From Stenotrophomonas sp. ATCM1_4 (GTDB lineage Bacteria > Pseudomonadota > Gammaproteobacteria > Xanthomonadales > Xanthomonadaceae): a stretch of DNA of 64,000 nt. The DNA lies in the NCBI RefSeq assembly GCF_004348115.1, contig NZ_QPFB01000001.1, positions 2,404,773-2,468,772 of the forward strand. The letters run 5' to 3'. The position numbers were made by a program, and so were the translations under genes. Below the pieces are notes generated by a model. The model saw nothing but the letters and a program-made list of their open reading frames with translations. It had not been told where the DNA came from and did not search any database. Shown in pieces: positions 52,601-60,641 of the stretch; the first letter of the stretch is position 1, and each line of letters starts with the position of its first letter.

Positions 52601-53192
52601 CCGCGGCGCCGGCGAGCTGCTCGGCGAGGACCAGAGCGGGCAGATGGCCGAGGTCGGCTTCAGCCTGTACACCGAGCTACTGGAGCGCGCGGTGCGCTCG
52701 ATCAAGGCCGGCAAGCTGCCCGACCTGGACAGCGGACAGGAAGTGCGCGGCGCCGAGGTCGAGCTGCATGTACCTGCCCTGATCCCGGACGACTACCTGC
52801 CCGACGTGCACACCCGCCTGACGCTGTACAAGCGCATTTCCAGCGCGCGCGACAGCCTCGCCCTGCGCGAGCTGCAGGTGGAGATGATCGACCGCTTCGG
52901 CCTGCTGCCGGACCCGGTCAAGCACCTGTTCGCGATCGCCGAACTGAAGCTGCAGGCCAACACGCTGGGCATCCGCAAACTGGAACTGGGCGAGAACGGC
53001 GGCCGCATCGTGTTCGAGGCGCAGCCCAACATCGACCCGATGGCGGTGATCCAGCTGATCCAGAAGCAGCCCAAGCTCTACCAGATGGACGGCCCGGACA
53101 AGCTGCGCATCAAGCATCCGTTGCCGGAGAGCGCGGACCGCGTCAACGCGGCACGGGCGCTGCTGACCACGTTGCATCCCGGCAGTTCCTGA
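49632..53192 (+). CDS. mfd: transcription-repair coupling factor Mfd
   Basis: A 1186 aa ATPase that dislodges stalled RNA polymerase and recruits UvrA. The N-terminal UvrB-like module (YPIPPLPRPGQL start), the polymerase-interacting domain (EDHGVGRYRGLIAMDVGG), the helicase with Walker A GDVGFGKTE near residue 665, DEEQ box (VDEEQRFGVRQ), LTATPIPRTL, and the C-terminal TRCF domain are all present. Length exceeds the usual 1150 by about 30 residues because of an insertion near residues 425-457 (PLGGSWPEGPEGGRANGKS), which is repeat-derived. Start ATG 49632 has no strong RBS but begins the conserved domain. Confidence 0.97.
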   Translation: MSAHPYPIPPLPRPGQLRAWWRAPASSTALAWHVARAADVHGKPLLLVTRDNQSANQAVADLQTLLGTGPGVLPVLSFPDWETLPYDQFSPHPDIISQRLAALHHLPTLTRGIVVVPVQTLLQRLAPLSYIVGGSFDLKVGQRLDMDAEKRRLESAGYRNVGQVMDPGDFAVRGGLLDVYPMGAEAPLRIELLDEDIDSIRAFDPESQRSLDKVDAVKMLPGREVPMDEASLARVQAALRERFDVDTRRSPLYQDLKAGVLPSGIEYFLPLFFDRTATLFDYLPSGFLTVVGTGVAEASDAFWTQTGSRYEQRRHDIDRPLLPPEEIYQSPDNLREQFNKQPRVEVWPADHPRIAEAQPLGDQPLPPLPVAAKDAPAGQALKSFIDNYPGRVLIAADSPGRREALLEVLQAAELRPPVVADFTAFLPSPLGGSWPEGPEGGRANGKSKRAALPEGDGLARFAITVAPLDDGFALTEPPLAVLTERQLFPERAGHARRTRRAGREPEAIIRDLGELTEGAPIVHEDHGVGRYRGLIAMDVGGMPGEFLDIEYAKGDRLYVPVAQLHLISRYSGASPETAPLHSLGGEQWTKAKRKAAEKVRDVAAELLEIQARRQARAGLALDIDRAMYEPFAAGFPFEETPDQLAAIEATLRDLQSSQPMDRVVCGDVGFGKTEVAVRAAFAAASGGKQVAVLVPTTLLAEQHYRNFRDRFADYPLKVEVLSRFKSTKEIKAELDKVAEGTIDVIVGTHRLLQPDVKFKDLGLVIVDEEQRFGVRQKEALKAMRANVHLLTLTATPIPRTLNMAMAGLRDLSIIATPPPNRLAVKTFITAWDNAQLREAFQRELARGGQLYFLHNDVESMGRMQRELSELVPEARIGMAHGQMPERELERVMLDFQKQRFNVLLASTIIESGIDIPNANTIIINRADRFGLAQLHQLRGRVGRSHHRAYAYLLVPDKRSMTPDAEKRLEAIASMDELGAGFTLATHDLEIRGAGELLGEDQSGQMAEVGFSLYTELLERAVRSIKAGKLPDLDSGQEVRGAEVELHVPALIPDDYLPDVHTRLTLYKRISSARDSLALRELQVEMIDRFGLLPDPVKHLFAIAELKLQANTLGIRKLELGENGGRIVFEAQPNIDPMAVIQLIQKQPKLYQMDGPDKLRIKHPLPESADRVNAARALLTTLHPGSS
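50903..51002 (+). repeat. palindromic repeat inserted in frame in mfd
   Basis: The segment is flanked by TTTCTCCCTTCC and, in reverse, GAAGGAGACGGG, an imperfect inverted terminal repeat. Inside are C/G-rich stretches (GCTCGGCGGAAGC, GGCCGGAGGGGG) like the palindromes elsewhere in this window. It adds about 31 residues to Mfd without breaking the frame, between DFTAF and FAITVAPLDDGF, where E. coli Mfd has a short linker. Confidence 0.7.
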
Positions 53193-53287
53193 ACGGGGAA
53201 AATCGTGAAATTTGCGTGAAAGGGGAGGCGTGCGGAAAATGCCCCCCCTTCCCTTTCGCCGCGCCCTGTCCCGCAGCCCGATACCGC

Positions 53288-53905
53288 ATGTCGCCGATCA
53301 GCACGCCCGTGGGCCTGTCCCTTCCGCCGGATGACCCGTCCTGCACGATCACCGTGCTGGCCGCGGCGCTGGACCAGCGCGACAGCTACACCGACCACCA
53401 CTGCGACCGCGTCTCGCGGCTGGCACACGCGATGGGGCGCCACTGCGGCCTGGACGAGGAACGCCTCGGGCATCTGGTGCTGGCCGCGCGCTTCCACGAC
53501 GTGGGCAAGATCGGCGTGCGCGATGACGTGCTGCTGCACCCGGGCAAGCTTGATGACCCACGGCTGTCGGCCATGCGCACTCACCCCGAACGCGGTGCGC
53601 GGCTGTTCCTGGCCACCGGCCGCGACGACGCCCGCCAGGTGGCCACGCTGATCCGCCACCACCACGAAGCATGGGATGGCAGCGGCTACCCGCATGGCCT
53701 GCAGGGCGAGGAAATCCCGATGGAATCGCGCATCCTCACTATCGTCGATGGTTTCGACGCGATGACGTCCGAGCGTCCCTACCGCGGGCCGATGCCGGCC
53801 CAGCGCGCCGTCGAACTGCTGTCCAATGAACGCGGCCGGCTCATCGACCCCCGCCTGTTCGGCGAATTCATGGGCCTGATGCGCCAGGGCGAACTGCCGG
53901 CCTAG
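53288..53905 (+). CDS. HD-GYP cyclic di-GMP phosphodiesterase
   Basis: A 205 aa single-domain enzyme that should hydrolyse cyclic di-GMP. The HD motif is His70-Asp71 (ARFHDVGKIGV) and the GYP motif is residues 133-135 in HHEAWDGSGYPHGLQGEEIP. Early metal-site residues are in TDHHCDRVSRLAHA. There is no receiver or sensory domain, so control must come from expression or partners. ATG 53288 is chosen over 53216, which adds a Cys/Pro-rich stretch. Its stop overlaps the stop of the convergent cls gene by four bases. Confidence 0.93.
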   Translation: MSPISTPVGLSLPPDDPSCTITVLAAALDQRDSYTDHHCDRVSRLAHAMGRHCGLDEERLGHLVLAARFHDVGKIGVRDDVLLHPGKLDDPRLSAMRTHPERGARLFLATGRDDARQVATLIRHHHEAWDGSGYPHGLQGEEIPMESRILTIVDGFDAMTSERPYRGPMPAQRAVELLSNERGRLIDPRLFGEFMGLMRQGELPA

Positions 53906-55413
53906 AGCACCGGCGACATCATCGCCACCGCGTTCTGCACCAGCCGTGCGTGCAGCGGCCACTGCCGCACCTGCGACAGGCTGACCGGGGTCGCCACCTG
54001 CAGGTACTTCCGCTGGCGCTGGCGCAGCACGCCAACCACCGCCGGATCGGCGATCAGCAGGTTGTTCTCGAAGTTCAGCTCCAGGCTGCGGCGGTCGATG
54101 TTGGCCGAGCCGACCAGCGCCACCTCGCCGTCGAACGTGAGCGACTTGGCATGCAGCAGGCCCAATGGATACTCGTGCACCTGCACGCCGCACTGCAGCA
54201 GGTCGGCGTAGGTGCTGCGGCTGGTCTGTCCCACCAGCCAGGAATCATTGCGCGCCGGGAAGATCACCTGCGTGGCCACGCCCCGTCGCGGTGCCGCGCA
54301 CAGCGCGCGCAGGATGGATTCGTCCGGCACGAAGTACGGCGTGGAGATCACCAGTTCGCGGCGCGCGGCGTAGATGCAGGCCACGAACATGTCGGCCATG
54401 GCGTTGTGGCGGGTGATCGGCCCGGTCTCGAAGGCCATCGCACGGCTGCCACGGTCGAAGGTGGCTGCCGCACCCCGCGCCGCGTAGCCCTCCATCGCGG
54501 TTTCGCCGGTTTCCGGAATCCAGCCGCTGAGGAACAGGTACTGCAGCTGGCGCACCACCGGCCCTTCGCAGCGCAGCAGCAGGTCGATCCACGGCGCATA
54601 GGCCGGCTTCACCCGGAACTCGGCATCGGCGCAGTTCTGGCTGCCGCAGTAGGCGATGCGGTTGTCGATGACCACGATCTTGCGGTGGTCGCGCAGGTCC
54701 ATGCGGCTGAAGGCCATGTGCTGCAGGCGATTGACGTCGTCCAGTGTCCTGAGCAGCGCCACCCCCGCCCCGGCGAGCTGGCGCCAGCGCGGGCCATCGA
54801 TGAACGCGCGCGAGCCCAATGCATCCACCATCACCCGGCAGGCCACGCCCCGGCGCGCCGCCGCCGCGACCGCATCGGCCACCCGCCCGCCGGCGCCATC
54901 GTCCAGCCAGATGTAGAAGGCGATGTGCACGCTCTCGGTGGCGCGATCGATGTCGGCGACCAATGTCGCCATCGCGGCGCGGCAATCGGCCACCGGATCA
55001 TCGGCGGCGCTCCCCTCGGCACCCAGCAACGCGATGCGGTTGCCCGCCTGTACGTGGAAGCCGTTGATCGAATGCGCCAGCTCGAACAGGGGCGCGATGT
55101 TGTCGGCCAATGCGACATCCGGGCCAGCCACCGGCTGTCCCGGGTCGGCCTCGTGCAGGCGGCTCATGTTGTGCCGCACCTGCTGCAAGCGCCGGAACCG
55201 TGAACGGCCAATGCTGGTTTCGCCCAGCAGCAGGTAGGCCACCATGCCGACCAGCGGCGCCAGCATGATCACCGCCACCCAAGCCGCGCGCGACGCCGGC
55301 GCACGGTTCGGCCGGGTCAACGCCCGCGCCGCGGTCAGCAGGTGCGCGATGAAAACCAGCACCGTGCCACCCAACTGCAGCAGGCCCTGCCAGTTGCCAG
55401 GATCGAACGTCAT
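53902..55413 (-). CDS. cls: cardiolipin synthase (PLD family)
   Basis: A 503 aa inner-membrane enzyme that makes cardiolipin from two phosphatidylglycerols. Two N-terminal membrane helices (LGGTVLVFIAHLLTAARAL and AWVAVIMLAPLVGMVAYLLL) precede two phospholipase-D HKD motifs: HRKIVVIDNRIAYCGSQN and HAKSLTFDGEVALVGSAN. This matches bacterial ClsA architecture. ATG 55413 with GGGAGAGAGGGGG upstream is chosen over 55536. The gene is convergent with the HD-GYP gene, with a four-base overlap at the stop codons. Confidence 0.93.
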   Translation of the reverse strand: MTFDPGNWQGLLQLGGTVLVFIAHLLTAARALTRPNRAPASRAAWVAVIMLAPLVGMVAYLLLGETSIGRSRFRRLQQVRHNMSRLHEADPGQPVAGPDVALADNIAPLFELAHSINGFHVQAGNRIALLGAEGSAADDPVADCRAAMATLVADIDRATESVHIAFYIWLDDGAGGRVADAVAAAARRGVACRVMVDALGSRAFIDGPRWRQLAGAGVALLRTLDDVNRLQHMAFSRMDLRDHRKIVVIDNRIAYCGSQNCADAEFRVKPAYAPWIDLLLRCEGPVVRQLQYLFLSGWIPETGETAMEGYAARGAAATFDRGSRAMAFETGPITRHNAMADMFVACIYAARRELVISTPYFVPDESILRALCAAPRRGVATQVIFPARNDSWLVGQTSRSTYADLLQCGVQVHEYPLGLLHAKSLTFDGEVALVGSANIDRRSLELNFENNLLIADPAVVGVLRQRQRKYLQVATPVSLSQVRQWPLHARLVQNAVAMMSPVL

Positions 55414-55553
55414 TGCCCCCTCTCTCCCCGAATTCGCCTGTGCCGCCGGATGGCGACATCCATAGCATGCGACCGGTGTTGCCGCTGTCGGCGTACTGCA
55501 AGCGCGGTCGCCGTCATGGCCATGGCGCTTGACCAATGGCCGGTCACAATGAA

Positions 55554-55579
55554 TATATGATTCGTATATACTTCATATA
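55554..55579. promoter_or_regulatory. inverted repeat operator of the ParD-like gene
   Basis: TATATGA at 55554-55560 is mirrored by TCATATA at 55573-55579, with a 12-base spacer. It is an AT-rich island 22 bases before the ParD-like start codon, in the promoter position, and is what an autoregulating ribbon-helix-helix repressor would bind. Confidence 0.7.
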
Positions 55580-55601
55580 AGCCTCACAGGAGATGACCCG
55601 C

Positions 55602-55814
55602 ATGGGCATCGTGAACATCGACGACGACCTGCACGACAACCTCCGCCGGGCCAGCACGGTATCGGGGCGTTCGATCAATGCCCAGGCCGGCTTCTGGATC
55701 CGCATCGGCATGCTCTGCGAGCTCAACCCGCACCTGAGCTACCAGGAACTGGTGGCGCGGGAACTGGCGGCGGCCGGGGTCCGGCCCGCGCCGTTGTTGG
55801 CGCCCAGCCCATGA
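55602..55814 (+). CDS. ParD-like antitoxin-type protein
   Basis: A 70 aa protein of the ParD-like family. The ribbon-helix-helix is readable as a short beta strand (GIVNIDDDL) followed by two helices (HDNLRRASTVSG and SINAQAGFWIRIG). It should bind DNA as a dimer. The start MGIVNIDD at 55602 has AGGAG nine bases upstream, better than MTRM at 55593. The next gene, a methionine aminopeptidase, begins inside its stop codon (ATGA), the place where a ParE toxin would be expected. No toxin is present. Function unknown. Confidence 0.88.
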   Translation: MGIVNIDDDLHDNLRRASTVSGRSINAQAGFWIRIGMLCELNPHLSYQELVARELAAAGVRPAPLLAPSP

Positions 55815-56602
55815 TCAAGCACCCCCACGAACTGGCCCTGATGGCCGAATCCGGCCGCCTGCTGGCATCGGTGTTCGAAGCGCTGGACCGGTTGCCGCTG
55901 GAAGGCCTGAGCACCCTGCAGGTCAACGACTGGGTCGAGCGCTTCATCGTGCAGGAACTGAAGGCCCGCCCGGCCAGCAAGGGGCAATACGGCTTTGCCT
56001 ATGTGCTCAACAGTTCCATCGATAACGTGGTCTGCCATGGCATTCCCTCCGCCTCGGACATCCTGCGCGAGGGCAGCATCGTCAACCTCGACATCACCCT
56101 GGAAAAGAACGGCTACATCGCCGATTCCAGCAAGATGTACCTGATCGGCGAGGTCAGCCATGCCGCGCGCCGGCTGGTCAACGCCACCCGCGAAGCGATG
56201 TGGAAAGGCATCGCCAGCGTGCGCCCCGGCGCGACGCTGGGCGACATCGGCTTCGCCATCCAGCGCCATGCCAAGGATGCCGGCTATTCGGTGGTCAAGG
56301 AGTACTGCGGGCACGGCATTGGCCGCGAGATGCACGAGGAGCCGCAGGTGCTGCACTACGGCCATCGCGGCGCCGGCCTGGCGCTGGAGCCGGGCATGAC
56401 CTTCACCATCGAGCCGATGATCAACCAGGGCCGCGCCGCCATCGACAGCAGCGACGATGGCTGGACCGTCACCACCCGCGACGGCAAGTTGTCCGCGCAA
56501 TGCGAGCACACCGTCGAGGTCACCGACAGCGGCGTGCGCGTGCTCACCCTGCGCACGGAGGAGCGCGCGTTGGCCGAGCGCCTGCTGGGAAAGGCCGGCT
56601 GA
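55811..56602 (+). CDS. map: methionine aminopeptidase, type I, coupled to ParD-like gene
   Basis: A 263 aa enzyme that removes the N-terminal methionine from nascent proteins. All metal ligands are present: Asp94, Asp105, His168, Glu201 and Glu232, plus the substrate-binding His76 and His175 (MHEEP). It begins MIKHPHELALMAESGRLL. The housekeeping map gene of this clade normally lies next to rpsB; this copy, coupled to a ParD-like gene by a four-base overlap and preceded by an operator, is probably a second paralog. I cannot see the other copy. It ends before a bidirectional terminator. Confidence 0.92.
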   Translation: MIKHPHELALMAESGRLLASVFEALDRLPLEGLSTLQVNDWVERFIVQELKARPASKGQYGFAYVLNSSIDNVVCHGIPSASDILREGSIVNLDITLEKNGYIADSSKMYLIGEVSHAARRLVNATREAMWKGIASVRPGATLGDIGFAIQRHAKDAGYSVVKEYCGHGIGREMHEEPQVLHYGHRGAGLALEPGMTFTIEPMINQGRAAIDSSDDGWTVTTRDGKLSAQCEHTVEVTDSGVRVLTLRTEERALAERLLGKAG

Positions 56603-56701
56603 GTTCGACGCCCGGCGCATCACCCCGCAGCATGCCCCTGCAGTCGAGGCGATCTGCGCGACGAAGACCGCACGAGTGGAACGCCACACGTCACCCGACG
56701 A

Positions 56702-56730
56702 AAGAAGGCCCGGCAATGCCGGGCCTTCTT
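56702..56730. terminator. bidirectional terminator after map
   Basis: A 14-bp perfect stem (AAGAAGGCCCGGCA paired with TGCCGGGCCTTCTT) centred at 56716 separates the convergent map and M13 peptidase genes. A/T bases flank both ends, so it can serve both directions. Confidence 0.88.
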
Positions 56731-56763
56731 CATTCCACTCACGCCATCATGCTGGCGTGCCGG

Positions 56764-58857
56764 TTACCAGATCACCACGCGCTTGTCGTCGGCGCGCACC
56801 ATCGCATCGCCGGCCTTGCACTGGAACGCGGCCGCGAACGAGGGCATGTTCGACGGTGCGCCGTTGGCGCGGAAGTTGGCCGGTGCGTGCGGATCGGTGT
56901 TCAGGCGCACACGCAGCTCGCCGTCGGTGAAGTTGCGGCGCCACACCGTGGCCCAGTTCATGAAGAAGCGCTGGTCCTGGGTGTAGCCGTCCACCGGCAC
57001 ATTGGCCTTCGGGTCCTCCTTCAGCGCCATCTGCAGCGCGTCGTAGGCCACGGTCAGGCCGCCGAGGTCACCGATGTTCTCGCCCAGGGTGAGCTTGCCC
57101 TTCACGTTCACGCCCGGCAGTGCCTCGTAGCCATCGAACTGGGCGACCAGCTGGTCGGTGCGGCTGGTGAAGGCCGTGCGGTCGGCATCGGTCCACCAGT
57201 TGTCGAAGTTGCCGTTGGCGGCGAACTGGCTGCCCGAGTCATCGTAGCCGTGCATCATCTCGTGGCCGATCACCGCGCCGATGCCGCCGTAGTTCAAGGC
57301 CGGGTCGGCCTTGGCGTCGAAGAACGGCGGCTGCAGGATGGCGGCCGGGAACACGATCTCGTTCTTGGTGGCGTTGTAGTAGGCATTCACCGTCTGCGGG
57401 GTCATGCCCCACTCGGTCTTGTCCACCGGCTTGCCGATCTTGCCCAGCATGTAGCGGTAGTTGAACGCGCGCGCGGCCTGCACGTTGGCCAGGTAGTCCT
57501 CGCCATTGGTGGCCAGGCCCGACCAGTCACGCCACTTGTCCGGATAGCCGATCTTCGGGGTGAAGCTGGCCCACTTCTCCAGTGCCTTCTTCCTGGTTTC
57601 CTCGCCCATCCACGGCAGCGTTTCCAGCCGCGCCTTCAGCGCCACCGACAGGTTTTCCACCAGGTGCTGCATGGCCACCTTGGACTCGGCCGGGAACACC
57701 GCATCCACGTACAGCTGGCCCAATGCCTCGCCCATCGAGCCGTTCACGGCCTCCAGCACGCGCTTCCAGCGCGGCTGCATTTCCTGCTGGCCACGCAGGG
57801 TCTTGCTGAAGAAGTCGAAATTGGCCTGCTCGAAGTTCCGGCTCAGGTACGGTGCGGCGTCATCCACGGCGTGGAAGCGCAGATAGGCCTGCCAGGTGCT
57901 GGCCGGCACGTCGGCCAGCATGCTGTTCACTTCGGCGAAGAAACCCGGCTGTGCCAGCGAGAACTTGTCCTTGGCCGGGATCTGCAGCGTGTCGAACAGC
58001 GCCGTCCAGCTGAAGTTCGGGGTCTGCTTGTCGGCGTCGGCGGCACTGAGCGGGTTGTAGCGCTTGGCCGGATCGCGCAGCTCGATGCGCGACAGCGAGG
58101 CCTTGGCCAGGCGGGTTTCAAACGCCATCACTGCATTGGCCTGCTCCTTGGCCTGCGCGGCATCCACGCCGGACAGGGTCAGCAGCTGTTCGATGTAGGC
58201 CACGTAGGCCGCGCGGATCGCGGCCTGCGATTCGTCGAAGTAGTAGCCCTTCTCCGGCAGGCCCAGCCCGCCCTGGCCGACATAGGCGATGACGTTGGCC
58301 GAGTCCTTGAAGTCCGGGCTGGCATACAGCGCGAACAGCCCGCCATTGCCGCGCGCGAAACTGTCGCGCAGGTAGCCGCCGATGGCGGCGGTGTCGTTCA
58401 GTGCGGCGATCTTGTCCAGTTCCGGCTGCAGTGGCGTGATGCCGGCCGCTTCGATCGCGGCCTCGTTGTTGCCGGTCTTCCAGATGTCGCCGATCTTGGC
58501 CTCGTTCGAACCGGCCGCGGCCTTGCCGTTGGCGGCCTGCTCGACCAGCGCATGCTGCACTTCCAGCGAGCGCTCGCGCAGGATCTCGAAGCTGCCCCAG
58601 GTCACCTGGTCACCCGGCACCGGGTTGGCGGCCAGCCACTTGCTGTTGACGAAGCCGTTGAGGTCGGCGCAGGCCTGCACAGCCGGATCCAGGTCGGCGG
58701 CGTTGAGCGAGATCAGCGCGGTCTTCAGCTGCGACGCGTCGAACGCCGGCTTGGCGTCGGCAGCCGGGGGGGCGGAAGCCTCGGTCTTGCCGCAGGCGGC
58801 AAGCGAAGCGGCGATGGCGACCGTCAGCGACAACGGGACAAGCTTGTAAAACGACAT
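56764..58857 (-). CDS. M13-family zinc metallopeptidase lipoprotein
   Basis: A 697 aa neprilysin-type peptidase. A lipobox (LAAC) ends the signal peptide, so it is a periplasmic lipoprotein. The catalytic HExxH motif HEMMHGYDDSG lies near residue 532, with the third ligand in GENIGDLGG. The Neprilysin signature NAYYNATKNEIVFPAAI is present just upstream of the zinc motif. ATG 58857 has GGAG six bases upstream; 58863 and 58938 are in-frame alternatives. It probably digests peptides in the periplasm. Confidence 0.94.
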   Translation of the reverse strand: MSFYKLVPLSLTVAIAASLAACGKTEASAPPAADAKPAFDASQLKTALISLNAADLDPAVQACADLNGFVNSKWLAANPVPGDQVTWGSFEILRERSLEVQHALVEQAANGKAAAGSNEAKIGDIWKTGNNEAAIEAAGITPLQPELDKIAALNDTAAIGGYLRDSFARGNGGLFALYASPDFKDSANVIAYVGQGGLGLPEKGYYFDESQAAIRAAYVAYIEQLLTLSGVDAAQAKEQANAVMAFETRLAKASLSRIELRDPAKRYNPLSAADADKQTPNFSWTALFDTLQIPAKDKFSLAQPGFFAEVNSMLADVPASTWQAYLRFHAVDDAAPYLSRNFEQANFDFFSKTLRGQQEMQPRWKRVLEAVNGSMGEALGQLYVDAVFPAESKVAMQHLVENLSVALKARLETLPWMGEETRKKALEKWASFTPKIGYPDKWRDWSGLATNGEDYLANVQAARAFNYRYMLGKIGKPVDKTEWGMTPQTVNAYYNATKNEIVFPAAILQPPFFDAKADPALNYGGIGAVIGHEMMHGYDDSGSQFAANGNFDNWWTDADRTAFTSRTDQLVAQFDGYEALPGVNVKGKLTLGENIGDLGGLTVAYDALQMALKEDPKANVPVDGYTQDQRFFMNWATVWRRNFTDGELRVRLNTDPHAPANFRANGAPSNMPSFAAAFQCKAGDAMVRADDKRVVIW

Positions 58858-58968
58858 GGACATCTCCGGGCCAAACAGGGAAAGGCGCCGCAGGCACGTG
58901 CGGCGCAGCTTGGGAGCGTAGGGCATACCGGTCCGCAACGGGATCGGCCGAAGGTCACAGCGCGTGGC

Positions 58969-59970
58969 TCATCCCAACGCGTCGCGCCAATTCAGCCACC
59001 ATGCCTTCGGCGGCCGCGGCACCTGCTCCCACCAGCGGTTCATGGCATGCACGCTGCCCTGCTGCCAGGCCTGGCGGTGGGCCGGATCCGGGACCGTTTC
59101 ACCGAACATCGCTGCCAGACGCGGATACAGCGGCCCCGACGCCAGCGCCGGGTAGCGGGTCAGCAGGGTGAGTACGGTGAAGCGATCATCGTCGGTCGCG
59201 CGCTCGGCCACCTGCGCCTCGACTCCGGTCACGCGCTCGCCCTTGGCCATTGCCAGGTCCAACTGCTCGACCCGTGCCGCGAACGCGACGCTTGCCGTCT
59301 CGGCCAGCGGAATGCCGCTGCGCGACGCATCAAAGCGCAGGTGCGAGCCGGCCGGCACCAGGGTTTCCTGCCCCTGCACGCGGTGCATCACCCAGCCACT
59401 GAGCACGCGGATGTCGCCTTCGCCCTGGAGATTGCGCTGCATTTCGAACGCGCAGCCCAGATCCACGGTTTCGGCATCACCGGCGGCAATGCCGAAGTAG
59501 CCCGGTGGTGCCCAGATGCGGGCACGCACGCGGCCGTCCAGCAATTCCAGGCGGTGATGCCCGGCGCGCGTGTCGACCAGCCGGACCCGTGTCCCCGGCA
59601 ACACCTGCATGTGGCCGATGCGGGCCACCTGGACGGTGGCGGTTTCCCCTGCCGAGGTCGCCAGCGTCTGTCCGACCCGCAGCGTGCGCGGCAGCGCCGG
59701 GGCGTCGGTTTCAACCGCCCAGTCGTGGTGCTCGCTCCATTGCAGCCGCCACGGCAGCCACGCCGCGATCCCGACCGCACAGGCCACCAGCACCGCGGCC
59801 ATCGCCAGGGCAGGCCGCCGCCAGCGCGGCGCGCGCGATGTGGGGGGCAGCGCCCAGGCCTGTCCTTCGGCCGGCACATGCCGGTAGCGGCCCAGCAGCG
59901 CTTCAAGCCGCACCAGTTCGTCGTCACCCGGCAACGCCGGGTCCCACAGCGGGTCTGGCCTATCCACCAT
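58969..59970 (-). CDS. FecR-domain protein, probable anti-sigma partner
   Basis: A 333 aa single-pass membrane protein. A cytoplasmic N-terminus leads to a transmembrane helix (LAMAAVLVACAVGIAAWLPW) near residues 53-74, then a FecR-type periplasmic domain (TATVQVARIGHMQVLPGTRVRLVD, RARIWAPPGYFGI). It overlaps the upstream ECF sigma gene by 11 bases, so it likely controls that sigma factor. No TonB-dependent receptor is adjacent, unlike FecIR systems. The signal it senses is not known. Confidence 0.85.
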   Translation of the reverse strand: MVDRPDPLWDPALPGDDELVRLEALLGRYRHVPAEGQAWALPPTSRAPRWRRPALAMAAVLVACAVGIAAWLPWRLQWSEHHDWAVETDAPALPRTLRVGQTLATSAGETATVQVARIGHMQVLPGTRVRLVDTRAGHHRLELLDGRVRARIWAPPGYFGIAAGDAETVDLGCAFEMQRNLQGEGDIRVLSGWVMHRVQGQETLVPAGSHLRFDASRSGIPLAETASVAFAARVEQLDLAMAKGERVTGVEAQVAERATDDDRFTVLTLLTRYPALASGPLYPRLAAMFGETVPDPAHRQAWQQGSVHAMNRWWEQVPRPPKAWWLNWRDALG

Positions 59971-60514
59971 CGTTGTTCTCCTCCGGCCGCTGCACGATGC
60001 CCAGCGCCTCGCGCAGCCGGCCCATGCCGCGGTGCAGGTTGACCCGGACCGACTGCGGCGTCAGCCCGGTGAGCGCGGCGATCTCCGCGCCACTCAGGCC
60101 TTCGACCAGGCGCAGGATCAGTGTCTCGCGATAAGCCAGCGGCAACGCGCGGATGGCCTGCAGTGCCTCGCCGGCCTGGGCCATCGATTCCGGCCCGACG
60201 CCACCCCAGGGCGGATCGGCGCAGTCGCCGATGGCCACGGTTTCGACCGTTGCCGCCGGCCGCATGCGGCGCGCGATCATCGCGATCCATGGCCCGAAAC
60301 GCTCCGGTTCACGCAGTTGGTCCAGCCGGGCGAATGCCAGCACGAAGGTTTCCTGGGTCAGGTCGTCCACCCGCGCACGCGCCGCCGCGCCCAGGTGGAT
60401 GGCATGCACCAGTGGCGCGAAGCTGCGGTACAGCCAGGCGTAGGCTGCCTGCGATCCGCGCCGGGCGTCCTGCACCTGCCGTGCGATGTCCTGTGGCGCA
60501 AGCGCGGGCTTCAT
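59960..60514 (-). CDS. ECF-family RNA polymerase sigma factor
   Basis: A 184 aa sigma factor with sigma region 2 (AYAWLYRSFAPLVHAIHL, VDDLTQETFVLAFARL) and region 4 (LPLAYRETLILRLVEGLSGAEIAALTGLTPQSVRVNL). It should direct transcription of genes under its own promoter type. The FecR-domain gene overlaps its end by 11 bases, the usual pairing for sigma and membrane-bound regulator. A perfect 10-bp inverted repeat lies between it and the divergent dioxygenase gene. Confidence 0.92.
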   Translation of the reverse strand: MKPALAPQDIARQVQDARRGSQAAYAWLYRSFAPLVHAIHLGAAARARVDDLTQETFVLAFARLDQLREPERFGPWIAMIARRMRPAATVETVAIGDCADPPWGGVGPESMAQAGEALQAIRALPLAYRETLILRLVEGLSGAEIAALTGLTPQSVRVNLHRGMGRLREALGIVQRPEENNDGG

Positions 60515-60562
60515 GTCCTTGGGGGGCGGGGGTGACCTGGATCAAGAGGGTAGCCGGGGCCG

Positions 60563-60594
60563 AAGCGTTAACACGTGTACGACGGTTAACGCTT
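60563..60594. promoter_or_regulatory. perfect 10-bp inverted repeat in a divergent promoter region
   Basis: AAGCGTTAAC (60563-60572) and GTTAACGCTT (60585-60594) are separated by 12 bases that include an ACACGTGT palindrome (60571-60578). It lies 49 bases from the sigma-factor start and 48 bases from the dioxygenase start, so it could be one operator for both, or a pair of sigma-factor -35 sites in opposite orientation. Confidence 0.72.
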
Positions 60595-60641
60595 TCATCG
60601 GGCGAACGCTCCTGATCGACATGCCGCTCCGGAGAACCGTC

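Noticed and set aside
55602-56602. Classic ParDE toxin-antitoxin system
   Set aside because: The antitoxin-type gene is present but the second gene is a complete methionine aminopeptidase, not a RelE/ParE toxin.
56200-60042. A 1280-codon plus-strand open frame across the M13, FecR and sigma genes
   Set aside because: It runs opposite to three well-supported genes and contains only Arg/Gly/Ala-rich sequence, with no motif or ribosome binding site.
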